Part shown: piece after piece, positions 16,188-23,975 of the stretch
Layout of the letters: every line of letters starts with the position of its first letter
How positions within the stretch are numbered: the stretch's first letter is position 1
Origin: DAOUJH01 sp965248955
GTDB taxonomy: Bacteria > Chloroflexota > Dehalococcoidia > Lucifugimonadales > QGNO01
Direction of reading: 5' to 3'
DNA: 64,000 nt
Assembly (NCBI GenBank): GCA_965248955.1
Contig: OZ252212.1
Span: 186,001-250,000 of the forward strand
The notes under the pieces: model-generated
Seen by the model: the letters and a program-made list of their open reading frames with translations, nothing else
Databases searched by the model: none
Told to the model about the DNA's origin: nothing
Translations under genes and position numbers: made by a program

Positions 16188-17945
16188 ATGCCGATACGAG
16201 TTCTAGACAGCACCCTTGCCTCCAAGATAGCCGCGGGAGAGGTGGTGGAAAGGCCGGCGTCCGTGGTCAAAGAGCTGGTGGAAAACGCCATAGATTCCGG
16301 GGCAACCAGAATCACCATAGAAGTGCAGGGTGGTGGCATGGAATCGATCAGGATCAGCGACGACGGAGCCGGAATCCCCGTTCTCGACTTGGAGCTGGCG
16401 CTGGAACGCCACGCTACAAGCAAGATTGGCGATGAGAACGACCTGGAAACGATATCCACTATGGGATTTCGCGGGGAAGCCCTGCCCAGCATTGCGTCCG
16501 TATCCAGGTTGGTGCTCACCAGCCGCGCCAGGGGATCCGAGCAGGGGGCTTACGTTCGCTCTAACGGCGGAATACTGGAGAGAAAGGGCGCCGCCGGAAC
16601 CTCTGAAGGGACCTCCGTGATGGTCCAGGACCTGTTCGCCAATGTACCGGCGCGCAGGAAGTTTCTCAGGTCGGCGGCGGCCGAATCGTCCAGAATACAC
16701 AACTCGGTAACGCAGCTTGCCCTGGGGCATCCCCACGTACGGTTTAATCTAATCAGCAATGGAAAGGAAACGTTCTCCTCGACCGGAAGCGGCGAGCTCA
16801 GCGACGTCTTGATAGCCGTGTACGGCCGGGAGACGGTGGAGGCTCTGCTGAAGGTAGAAGGAACCGACAAAGACGGACGGCGCGTGTCGGGCTTTGCCTC
16901 GTCGCCGTCGCTGACGCGCGCCAACAGAAGCGGAATCAACTTCTACGTCAACCACCGCTGGATACAAAGCCGCATGCTCCTTCAGGCCGTAGAGGAAGCG
17001 TACCGAGGACTGCTCATGGAGGGCCGTCATCCCCTGGTGGTCTTGCATCTGGAGTTGCCTGCTATTGAAGTGGACGTCAACGTGCACCCGGCAAAGCGCG
17101 AGGTGAGGTTTCATTACGAGGGTGCGGTGTTTTCAGTAGTGCAACGCAACGTACGAGAATGCTTGGTCGCTCATTCACCGGTGCCGTTGGTGGCAACGCG
17201 CGCCGTCCAAACCAACACCGCACCGGCTGGGTGGAATTCGCCTCCTGCTCCGCTATGGGCTGAGCAAGATTCGTTCAAGACGTGGCCGGTTCCCAACGCG
17301 AGCCAGGATTTCGACCGTACGGACGGCGCCGCGATGGATACGGAGCACGAATCCCGGCTTCCGACAGGGGAAACGCTTCCCGCCCTACGCGTGCTGGGCC
17401 AGGCAGGGCAGACCTATGTAATCGCGGAAGGGCCGCAGGGAGTCTACCTTATAGACCAGCACGCAGCGCACGAAAGGGTGAACTTCGAAAAAGTCCTTCG
17501 CCAGGTGGAGGACAAGAGCCCTGAGATTCAGGGCTTGCTGGAGCCGTTGGCGGTGGAGCTGCTCTCCCAGCAGGTGCAAACGCTGGAAGAGTGGAAGGAC
17601 ACCCTCCATGCTTTCGGTTTCCTTGGCGAGTCATTCGGAGAGAGGACGTATTTGATCAGAGGCGTACCTGCCGGAATAAGAGACGCTGGCCCTGATCAGC
17701 TGCTGGGAGAGGTCTTGGAGACCCTGCAGCATGCCAAAGACCCGTCGCAGGCCGGTGAATCCATGGCGGCTTCCATAGCCTGCCACAGCTCCGTGAGGGC
17801 AGGGGATACGCTGACGCACGACGAGATGGCCGCTCTGCTAAGGCAACTGGAAGCGGTCCGTTCGCCGCACACGTGCCCTCACGGTCGTCCCACGATGCTG
17901 CACTTGAGCGCCAGCAACCTGGAACGCGAGTTTGGCCGGAGGTAG
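16188..17945 (+). CDS. mutL: DNA mismatch repair protein MutL
   Basis: This 585-residue MutL has the GHKL ATPase motifs ENAIDSGA, DDGAGI, RHATSKI and GFRGEALPSIASVS. Its C-terminal dimerisation domain has nuclease motifs: DQHAAHERVNFE matches the DQHA(X)2E(X)4E endonuclease signature, together with ACHSSV and CPHGRPT. It is thus predicted to nick DNA itself, as expected for an organism without MutH. The frame is open from 16131, but the conserved start MPIRVLDSTLASKIAAGEVV begins at 16188. A 130-bp gap separates it from the HAD gene. Confidence 0.95.
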   Translation: MPIRVLDSTLASKIAAGEVVERPASVVKELVENAIDSGATRITIEVQGGGMESIRISDDGAGIPVLDLELALERHATSKIGDENDLETISTMGFRGEALPSIASVSRLVLTSRARGSEQGAYVRSNGGILERKGAAGTSEGTSVMVQDLFANVPARRKFLRSAAAESSRIHNSVTQLALGHPHVRFNLISNGKETFSSTGSGELSDVLIAVYGRETVEALLKVEGTDKDGRRVSGFASSPSLTRANRSGINFYVNHRWIQSRMLLQAVEEAYRGLLMEGRHPLVVLHLELPAIEVDVNVHPAKREVRFHYEGAVFSVVQRNVRECLVAHSPVPLVATRAVQTNTAPAGWNSPPAPLWAEQDSFKTWPVPNASQDFDRTDGAAMDTEHESRLPTGETLPALRVLGQAGQTYVIAEGPQGVYLIDQHAAHERVNFEKVLRQVEDKSPEIQGLLEPLAVELLSQQVQTLEEWKDTLHAFGFLGESFGERTYLIRGVPAGIRDAGPDQLLGEVLETLQHAKDPSQAGESMAASIACHSSVRAGDTLTHDEMAALLRQLEAVRSPHTCPHGRPTMLHLSASNLEREFGRR

Positions 17946-18008
17946 TCCCTCATAGATGAAAGGCTATGGAAGGACCTATCCGGCTATCCTCAAATGCTTA
18001 CCCGGATT

Positions 18009-18371
18009 TCAAGCGCTTGGTGTCTCGCTTGCGACGAGGCCGGCCACGTTGTCATCCGGGTCGGCAAAGATGGCATAGGTGACCATTCCCGGAATCGTGG
18101 TGACTGGCGTGACCACCTTGGCGCCCAAGCTGACGGCTTTGTCCAAATACCCCTGGAGGTCGTCGACTTCAAAGTAGAGCATGAACCCTTTTAGCGCATC
18201 GTCGGAGTGATGGATGGCTCCGTCCGCGCCGCGGCCTGAGTTGGACTACATCAGTCCGTAGCTCATGGGGTTGTCGGCGTTCGCGCTCCATCCCAGTAGA
18301 TCGGTGTAGAACTTCTGGGCCTTGGCTGCATCCTCCGTATTCAGCTCCCAATGTAACGTTGGATTGGTCAT
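18009..18371 (-). pseudogene. VOC-family (glyoxalase-like) gene interrupted by one in-frame amber codon
   Basis: Reading the minus strand from the ATG at 18371 gives a glyoxalase/bleomycin-resistance (VOC) protein: TLHWELNTEDAAKAQKFY, TDLLGWSA, then after the break a second half with GFMLYFEVDDLQGYLDKAVSLGAKV-type sequence and IFADPDDNVAGLV. The frame is intact throughout except for a TAG at 18248-18246 (codon 42), and it ends with TGA at 18009-18011. A complete protein would be 120 residues, the usual size for one VOC module. No frameshift is present. It is either a recent nonsense mutation, an assembly error or a read-through gene. Confidence 0.8.
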
Positions 18372-18534
18372 TAGTTCCCTCTCGTGCAAGTTTTGCCTGG
18401 TTCCAATAAAAGCAGGCAAGCGTACACATCCTTCATTGTAAGTGCCTGGAGTCTCCGACAGAAGGCCAAGACGTTTGCAGTCAACCTACCGTAATTGAAA
18501 TTCATGAACAGCATTCAAAGGCCTAATTATCTAG

Positions 18535-18563
18535 TTGACAGGTGTTTAACTAAACAATAGGAT
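18535..18563 (+). promoter_or_regulatory. Promoter of the ferric-iron ABC operon
   Basis: TTGACA (18535-18540, perfect -35), a 17-bp spacer and TAGGAT (18558-18563, 4 of 6) lie about 58 bp upstream of the lipoprotein start. The spacer contains an inverted repeat that could be a repressor site. Confidence 0.6.
18543..18556. promoter_or_regulatory. Inverted repeat inside promoter spacer (possible metal-responsive operator)
   Basis: TGTTTAACTAAACA is a perfect 6-2-6 inverted repeat lying between the -35 and -10 boxes of the iron transporter promoter. The position suits a repressor such as a Fur or DtxR/MntR family protein, but it does not clearly match any consensus I know. Confidence 0.5.
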
Positions 18564-18620
18564 GTGCCGGAGGCCAATAGTTGAGAAATAGGTCTACTAT
18601 TGCTACAACAAGGAGCTTTT

Positions 18621-19637
18621 ATGAGACACCTACTGCAAAAAAGGATATTGTCAATCCTGCCGGCGGCGCTGCTAGCGGCACTTGTCATTGGCTGTAGTCC
18701 GGCTGGTGGAGAGACCGTTACGCTAACCGTGTACTCGGGTCGCAGCGAAGAGCTGGTTGGGCCAATCATAGAGCAGTTCAGCGAGCTTACCGGAGTCAAA
18801 GTAGAAGTGCGCTGGGGAGGCACCGCCGAGATGGCGGCCACTATCATGGAAGAAGGAGACAACACCAGAGCGGACGTTTTCTATGCTCAAGACCCCGGCG
18901 CCTTGGGGGCGCTTCGAAGTAGATTCGCAGAGTTGCCGGATGAAATCCTGGACCTGACCCAGCCTCAGTTCCGCGCCGACGACGGCAAGTGGGTTGGCAT
19001 ATCGGGGCGAGCCAGGGTGATGGTGTACAGCACTGAACGCTTGACCGAGGATGAGCTGCCCGATAGCGTGTGGGACTTAACGGATCCGAAATGGAGGGGA
19101 CGCATCGGCTGGGCGCCCACCAACGGCTCGTTCCAAGTGATGGTTACAGGAATGCGCCAGCTATGGGGAGAGGAACGGACCAGAGAGTGGCTGGAGGGTA
19201 TCCAGGCCAACCAGCCCAAGGTGTACCCCAAGAATACGCCCCAGGTAGCGGCGGTGGGCGCGGGAGAGATAGACGTGGGATTGGTGAACCATTACTACCT
19301 ATTCCGATTTCTGGCTGAGGAAGGGGAAAGTTTTCCAGCACGCAACTACCATCCCAAAGCGGGAGACCCCGGCGCCCTTATGATGGTATCCGGCATAGGG
19401 GTACTTGAGCAATCGGAGGTAAAGGAGACGGCCCTCAAGCTTGTGGAGTTTCTGCTCTCGGAGGTAGGGCAGCAATACTTTGCATCACAGACCTTTGAGT
19501 ATCCGGTTATAGAGGGAGTGAGGACGCAGCGTGTGCTGACGCCCATTTCAGAAATAGATGCGCCCAATATAGAACTGCAAGACCTCTCTGACCTGGACGG
19601 CACCTTGAGACTGCTGCAAGAAGCAGGAGTCCTGTAG
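18621..19637 (+). CDS. Ferric-iron ABC transporter substrate-binding lipoprotein
   Basis: This 338-residue lipoprotein (lipobox LVIGC, Cys25) belongs to the FbpA/FutA iron-binding class. The mature protein starts VTLTVYSGRSEELVGPIIEQF, shows the domain-crossing region VRWGGTAEMAATI, and near the C-terminal half has a double tyrosine (VNHYYLFRF), which normally binds Fe(III). The ATG at 18621 has AAGGAG 7 bp upstream; an upstream in-frame codon at 18600 would spoil the signal peptide. Permease and ATPase genes follow within 13 bp and by overlap, giving a complete importer. Confidence 0.92.
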   Translation: MRHLLQKRILSILPAALLAALVIGCSPAGGETVTLTVYSGRSEELVGPIIEQFSELTGVKVEVRWGGTAEMAATIMEEGDNTRADVFYAQDPGALGALRSRFAELPDEILDLTQPQFRADDGKWVGISGRARVMVYSTERLTEDELPDSVWDLTDPKWRGRIGWAPTNGSFQVMVTGMRQLWGEERTREWLEGIQANQPKVYPKNTPQVAAVGAGEIDVGLVNHYYLFRFLAEEGESFPARNYHPKAGDPGALMMVSGIGVLEQSEVKETALKLVEFLLSEVGQQYFASQTFEYPVIEGVRTQRVLTPISEIDAPNIELQDLSDLDGTLRLLQEAGVL

Positions 19638-19650
19638 CCAAGGGGCATAG

Positions 19651-21273
19651 ATGGACGCCACCCACGGCGAACGGTTCAATTTTGCGCACAGATTAACTGC
19701 CGGAGGCGTGTCAAGGCCGCCTCCGGCAGTACTGATTCCGGCTTTGCTGGTGGCGGCTGTTATGCTCTTGCCGCTCGTATACTTGCTCATTCGCACAGCG
19801 GGCGCCGGCGAAGAGGCGCTGGACGCGCTGCTCCGCCCGCGGACGTTGTGGGTAGCCCTGAAGACGCTGGGGCTTATATTCGCGGTAAGCGTCTCATCGG
19901 CGGCGGTGGCGCTGCCCCTGGCGTGGCTTACGGTGCGCACTGATCTGCCTTTCAAGCGCACCTGGTCCATACTGACTATTCTACCGCTGGTCATTCCCAG
20001 CTACGTGGGCGCCCTGGCTATAGTTTCGGCTTTGGGTCCAGGTGGTATATTGCAGCAATGGCTGGAAGGGCTGGGGGTGGAGAGACTGCCCGACATTTAC
20101 GGGTTCACAGGGGCAGCGTTTGTCCTTACCATTTTCACCTATCCCTACATGCTATTGATCTTACGCACAGCTTTATGGAGGCTGGACCCCGCCCTGGAAG
20201 AAACGTCCAGGAGCCTGGGGGCGGGCAAGTGGGAGACCTTCCGGAGGGTGGTAGTGCCACAGTTGAGACCAGCCCTGGGAGCCGGGGCTCTGCTGGTGGC
20301 TTTGTATACGCTGAGCGACTTCGGAGCGGTATCGCTGCTGCGGTTTGAATCGCTGACACAGCAGATATACGTGCAGTATCAGGCGTCGTTTTCACGCCAC
20401 GCCGCAGCCGTGTTTTCATTGCTGCTTGGCGCAATAAGCATAGGCCTATTGGTAATGGAAGCCAGGTCTCACGGCAAAGCCAAGTACTATAGAAGCAACA
20501 GCAGCACTCAGCGACCGCCTTTTACGGTGCCGCTCAACAGGTGGAAATGGCCGGCGCTTCTCTTCAGTGGAGCCATAGTAACGGTTGGTCTGTTGCTACC
20601 GGTTGGAGTCCTGGGATACTGGCTGGTGCGAGGTATGGCCGCCGGAGAACCGCTGCGACTGGTCTGGAGCGCGGCCTGGAACTCGGCGATGGTGTCGGCG
20701 CTGGCCGCAGGTGCGGCTACAGCGGCGGCGGTGCCGGTCGCCCTGATGGCGGTGCGCTTCCCCGGAAGGCTCTCTTTCATCATAGAAAGGGCTTCCTATA
20801 CGGGGTTCGCTCTGCCCGGCATAGTAGTGGCGCTGGCCCTGGTGTTCTTCGGCGCCGCCTACGGAGGTTTCCTGTATCAGACCCTGGCCATGCTGGTGCT
20901 GGCTTACCTCGTCCTCTTCCTGCCGCAAGCCACCGGCGCGGTGCGAAGCTCCTTGCTGCAAGTGAGCCCTCGTTTGGAGGAGATGGGGCGCAACCTAGGA
21001 AGAACGCCGGTGAGGGTCTGGCTGAGTGTTACCGTACCCCTGATGAGGCCGGGATTGCTAGCGGGAGCCGCCCTAGTGTTTCTGACCGTAATGAAAGAGC
21101 TTCCAGCTACTCTATTGCTCAGCCCCATAGGATTCGAGACGCTGGCAACCAAGATATGGAGCGCCAGCTCTGAGGGCTTCTTTGCTAGAGCGGCGGCGCC
21201 GTCGCTGCTGCTGGTGCTGGTAGCGTCGCTTTCGTTGTTGCTCTTGTTGCGCCAAGAAGAGGTGACGTCTTGA
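19651..21273 (+). CDS. Ferric-iron ABC transporter permease (fused two-half FbpB type)
   Basis: This 540-residue integral membrane protein is made of two homologous halves, each with about six helices, as in FbpB. Each half carries an EAA loop for contact with the ATPase: EETSRSLGAGKWETFRRV (about residue 183) and EEMGRNLGRTPVRVWLSV (about residue 445). It forms the whole translocation pore. The start has AAGGGGC upstream, and its stop overlaps the TTG start of the ATPase. Confidence 0.93.
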   Translation: MDATHGERFNFAHRLTAGGVSRPPPAVLIPALLVAAVMLLPLVYLLIRTAGAGEEALDALLRPRTLWVALKTLGLIFAVSVSSAAVALPLAWLTVRTDLPFKRTWSILTILPLVIPSYVGALAIVSALGPGGILQQWLEGLGVERLPDIYGFTGAAFVLTIFTYPYMLLILRTALWRLDPALEETSRSLGAGKWETFRRVVVPQLRPALGAGALLVALYTLSDFGAVSLLRFESLTQQIYVQYQASFSRHAAAVFSLLLGAISIGLLVMEARSHGKAKYYRSNSSTQRPPFTVPLNRWKWPALLFSGAIVTVGLLLPVGVLGYWLVRGMAAGEPLRLVWSAAWNSAMVSALAAGAATAAAVPVALMAVRFPGRLSFIIERASYTGFALPGIVVALALVFFGAAYGGFLYQTLAMLVLAYLVLFLPQATGAVRSSLLQVSPRLEEMGRNLGRTPVRVWLSVTVPLMRPGLLAGAALVFLTVMKELPATLLLSPIGFETLATKIWSASSEGFFARAAAPSLLLVLVASLSLLLLLRQEEVTS

Positions 21274-22331
21274 GACCGCCTGCCATACGGTGCTTTGGTC
21301 TTTCCAAGCAGTTCGGCAATGTACGAGCCGTGGAGCGAGTAGACCTTGCGGTCGACAACGGAGAAAAGATGGTGCTCATTGGCCCCAGCGGCTGTGGCAA
21401 GACCACGCTGCTCAGGCTCATCGCCGGGTTCGAGATGCCTACTGCGGGGACACTGGCGGTGGGAGGAGACCTTGTGGCGGGACCGGAGCAAGCCCTGCCG
21501 CCGGAGAAAAGACGCGTTGGCATGGTGTTCCAGGATTACGCTTTGTTTCCCCACATGGACGTTTGGCACAACGTAGCCTACGGAGTCCGCGATAAGTCGG
21601 AGCGTGAAAGCAGGGTAAGAGACGTATTGGAGCTCGTCGGCCTCTCCGGCATGGAAAGACGCCTGCCGCACGAGCTTTCCGGCGGCGAGCAGCAGCGCGT
21701 GGCCCTGGCAAGGGCGCTGGCGCCCGGTCCCGCGGTGGTCCTGCTGGATGAACCGTTTTCCAACTTGGATGCCGGCCTCAGAGCCAGGGTCCGAGCCGAA
21801 GTAAGACAAATACTGAGCGATGCCGGGGCTTCAGCTATATTCGTGACCCACGACCAGGAAGAGGCCATGTTCTTTGGCGATAGGATAGCGGTGATGCACC
21901 TGGGACGCATAGAGCAGGTGGATACTCCAGAGAGGATCTTTCATCAACCAACCTCGCGATTCGTGGCGGAGTTCATGGGGATAGCCGACTTCATCCCTGC
22001 AAAGGTGCAGGGCGATGTATTGCTGACTGAGCTGGGAATGGTGCCGAGGCCGTTGGAGGCCAGGGATGGCGCCAAGGTAGAGGTTATGGTTCGCCCCGAC
22101 GATATATCGATCCACCCGGAAGAGGCCGGGCAGGGTAGGGTAGTAGAACGGGTTTTCAAGGGAGCGCATAACCTGTACAAGGTAGAGCTGACTTCTGGGA
22201 CTACGATTCACAGTCTACGGTTGCACTATCAAAGCTACTCCGAAGGGGAAAGGGTATCGGTACGGATAGACCCGGGACACGGGCTCATGTGCGCCGTGGA
22301 CGGCGAGTTGATGAAGATCCCTCTGATGTAG
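21270..22331 (+). CDS. Ferric-iron ABC transporter ATP-binding protein
   Basis: This 353-residue ATPase has Walker A (GPSGCGKTT, about 37-45), Q-loop, signature LSGGEQQRVALARAL, Walker B (VVLLDEPF) and the switch histidine (VTHDQEEA). A C-terminal regulatory TOBE-like part (about 240-350) is typical of FbpC/PotA-type subunits. The TTG start at 21270 overlaps the permease stop by 4 bp. Confidence 0.93.
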   Translation: MRPPAIRCFGLSKQFGNVRAVERVDLAVDNGEKMVLIGPSGCGKTTLLRLIAGFEMPTAGTLAVGGDLVAGPEQALPPEKRRVGMVFQDYALFPHMDVWHNVAYGVRDKSERESRVRDVLELVGLSGMERRLPHELSGGEQQRVALARALAPGPAVVLLDEPFSNLDAGLRARVRAEVRQILSDAGASAIFVTHDQEEAMFFGDRIAVMHLGRIEQVDTPERIFHQPTSRFVAEFMGIADFIPAKVQGDVLLTELGMVPRPLEARDGAKVEVMVRPDDISIHPEEAGQGRVVERVFKGAHNLYKVELTSGTTIHSLRLHYQSYSEGERVSVRIDPGHGLMCAVDGELMKIPLM

Positions 22332-22609
22332 TGGCGTCATTCTAAGCAAAACGCAAAGAATTCAGGATTTCGCGGAACCGCGGCCGCCTGCCACACATGA
22401 GCAGATGGGCGGACACTTTGGCAAACCCCCACAACGCTGCCTGTCACGCAACTATAGCGGCAGGGGCAAAGCGGATCATCGAGACGATGGGCGACGTAAA
22501 CGGGACCAATCTCAAGACCAGTGACAACGTACCGTCGGGGGTTTTCAATGATGAACGGTTACCGCTCCCAACCGCAACCTTCTCTGGTTCACGGATGAGC
22601 AAGTTGCCG
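22332..22609. other. Non-coding gap, nothing recognised
   Basis: Frames here, including one open from 22397, lack family features and a ribosome-binding site. A short CGCGG-AA-CCGCG palindrome near 22373 has no T-run and is not a convincing terminator. Confidence 0.4.
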
Positions 22610-22840
22610 TCATTTCAAGCGGAGTCTATCTACTCTATTGCGCCAGTAGCGCCTGAGGTCTTCCTGTCTCGGCTCGAATATAGAGCCTGAACCCGGCAGT
22701 TCCGCAGACCTGTCGCCCTTCACGAGTAGACGGCCAGCGGCAAGCGAAACGGCGGTAGCGGCGGCAACTCCCAATAGAGCGCGCTTCAAGAAACTGCGGC
22801 GTGAAACCGTGGCGACTGTAGCTTCATTCAATCCCGACAT
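22610..22840 (-). CDS. Small Tat-signal protein
   Basis: This is a 76-residue protein with a twin-arginine signal (SRRSFLKRALLGVAAATAV, residues 14-32) and a short basic C-terminus ending RRYWRNRVDRLRLK. It resembles in size and layout the short Tat-target proteins found next to molybdopterin oxidoreductases (formate dehydrogenase region Tat protein). It is divergent from the ACIII operon, whose ActB1 subunit also has a Tat signal. It may be a small accessory or membrane-anchoring subunit for that or another complex. No cofactor-binding residues are visible. Confidence 0.65.
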   Translation of the reverse strand: MSGLNEATVATVSRRSFLKRALLGVAAATAVSLAAGRLLVKGDRSAELPGSGSIFEPRQEDLRRYWRNRVDRLRLK

Positions 22841-22931
22841 ATCATCTCCAGAAACTATCTAACGATGACCGTCAATTCTTGCACTGTTCGTTTCGAAAAG
22901 CAAGCCAGCTCCCCCACCACGCAAAGCAAAT

Positions 22932-22986
22932 TTGTGAAAAATAGAACAGTAAAGGACTTCACAAGAAAATTGTAAACTGATAAAGT
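22932..22986 (+). promoter_or_regulatory. Probable ACIII operon promoter with flanking inverted repeat
   Basis: TTCACA (22958-22963, 5 of 6), 17 bp, and TAAAGT (22981-22986, 4 of 6) form a plausible promoter 72 bp before the first gene. A 7-bp inverted repeat, TTGTGAA (22932-22938) and TTCACAA (22958-22964), overlaps the -35 box. Its half-sites are 19 bp apart, too far for a simple CRP/FNR dimer. Confidence 0.45.
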
Positions 22987-23058
22987 AACGCTCGTTCGTG
23001 GTTTGTAGCTGCGCTTGTGTGTGGGTATGGGACGGCCAAACTTTCCTGTGAGCAGAAG

Positions 23059-23349
23059 ATGGATCCAGCCTTCGTAGACAACGAACTCTGGCACGGTATT
23101 TCCACAATGCTCAGGTTCCTCTGGGCCTACCTGCTCTTTGCCCTTGCTTTTGCCGCCCTTTTTCTAACCGCGCACGCCATTATTCCTTCTCTGGTCATCA
23201 CGGGGCACCTTCCTGGGCACGCAGCCAGGCTGAGGCCTTTTATATACGCCGCCGCCGGTGGGGCGCTGGTGATTGCCGCTCTCTTACTGGCCCTCACGCT
23301 GGCCAACGCTGACGTGGTAGGCAAAATCTGGGACAGGTATCTGATCTAG
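23059..23349 (+). CDS. Small two-helix membrane protein at head of ACIII operon
   Basis: This 96-residue protein has two hydrophobic segments (about residues 15-42 and 57-80) and no cofactor motif. It precedes the pentaheme cytochrome by 22 bp in the same direction, so it is probably the first gene of the ACIII transcript and may be an extra membrane subunit. I do not recognise a family. The start at 23059 is chosen because upstream in-frame codons give a non-membrane-like extension; the ribosome-binding site is weak. Confidence 0.6.
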   Translation: MDPAFVDNELWHGISTMLRFLWAYLLFALAFAALFLTAHAIIPSLVITGHLPGHAARLRPFIYAAAGGALVIAALLLALTLANADVVGKIWDRYLI

Positions 23350-23371
23350 CTGGGAACACACTCCAAACCGT

Positions 23372-23965
23372 ATGAGAAACACCAGTCCAATAGTCCTGAT
23401 AGCAGCATCCATAATAGCTCTTGTCGGACTAGGTGTAGCAGGGGTAGCAATATTCTTCGTTGCCAACGCCTGGTTCGGGGTATCGGTTTTGGCGCAGGCC
23501 CCAGACCAGCCTATAGACTTCCCTCACACAGTACACGCCGGCGCCGTACAGGACGGCGGAATAGGATTGGACTGTACGTTTTGCCATCGCAACGTCACTG
23601 AGGGAGCAGCGGCTACCGTCCCAGCCGTCGAGCAGTGCATGTTCTGCCACAGCCAGGTGACCGGCACAACCGACCAGGCGCAGCGGGAGATAGCCAAGCT
23701 GACCTCGGCGGCGGAAGCCTCGGCCCCCATCAACTGGAAGCGGGTCCACAGGCTGCCCGACCACGTGGAGTTCGTGCACGACGCCCATATTCGCTATTTC
23801 TCGGAACAGGACGGCGTGGAACCCTCCGCCGTCTGTTCCACCTGCCACGGAGACGTGGCTTCAATGACCAAGGTGAAGCAGGTAAGGGCACTGAAAATGG
23901 GTGACTGCGTGGATTGCCATAGGGAGTACAGCGCACCCACCGACTGCACTATCTGCCATCATTAG
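23372..23965 (+). CDS. actA: Alternative complex III pentaheme cytochrome c (ActA)
   Basis: This 197-residue protein has one N-terminal membrane helix (about 8-34) that anchors an extracytoplasmic cytochrome domain. Five CXXCH heme sites are visible: CTFCH, CMFCH, CSTCH, CVDCH and CTICH. This matches ActA, the multiheme subunit of alternative complex III, a quinol oxidase module that replaces cytochrome bc1. Additional histidines (FPHTVHAG, FVHDAHIRYF) are candidate distal ligands. The next gene starts 10 bp downstream. Confidence 0.92.
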   Translation: MRNTSPIVLIAASIIALVGLGVAGVAIFFVANAWFGVSVLAQAPDQPIDFPHTVHAGAVQDGGIGLDCTFCHRNVTEGAAATVPAVEQCMFCHSQVTGTTDQAQREIAKLTSAAEASAPINWKRVHRLPDHVEFVHDAHIRYFSEQDGVEPSAVCSTCHGDVASMTKVKQVRALKMGDCVDCHREYSAPTDCTICHH

Positions 23966-23975
23966 GTATTAGGGT

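Noticed and set aside
20904..21809. Minus-strand 301-codon frame
   Set aside because: It is antisense to both the iron permease and the ATPase, which have clear motifs.
22397..22690. Plus-strand 97-codon frame with an AACHAT stretch suggesting a cytochrome
   Set aside because: There is no CXXCH, no signal peptide and no ribosome-binding site, and it overlaps the Tat protein on the other strand.
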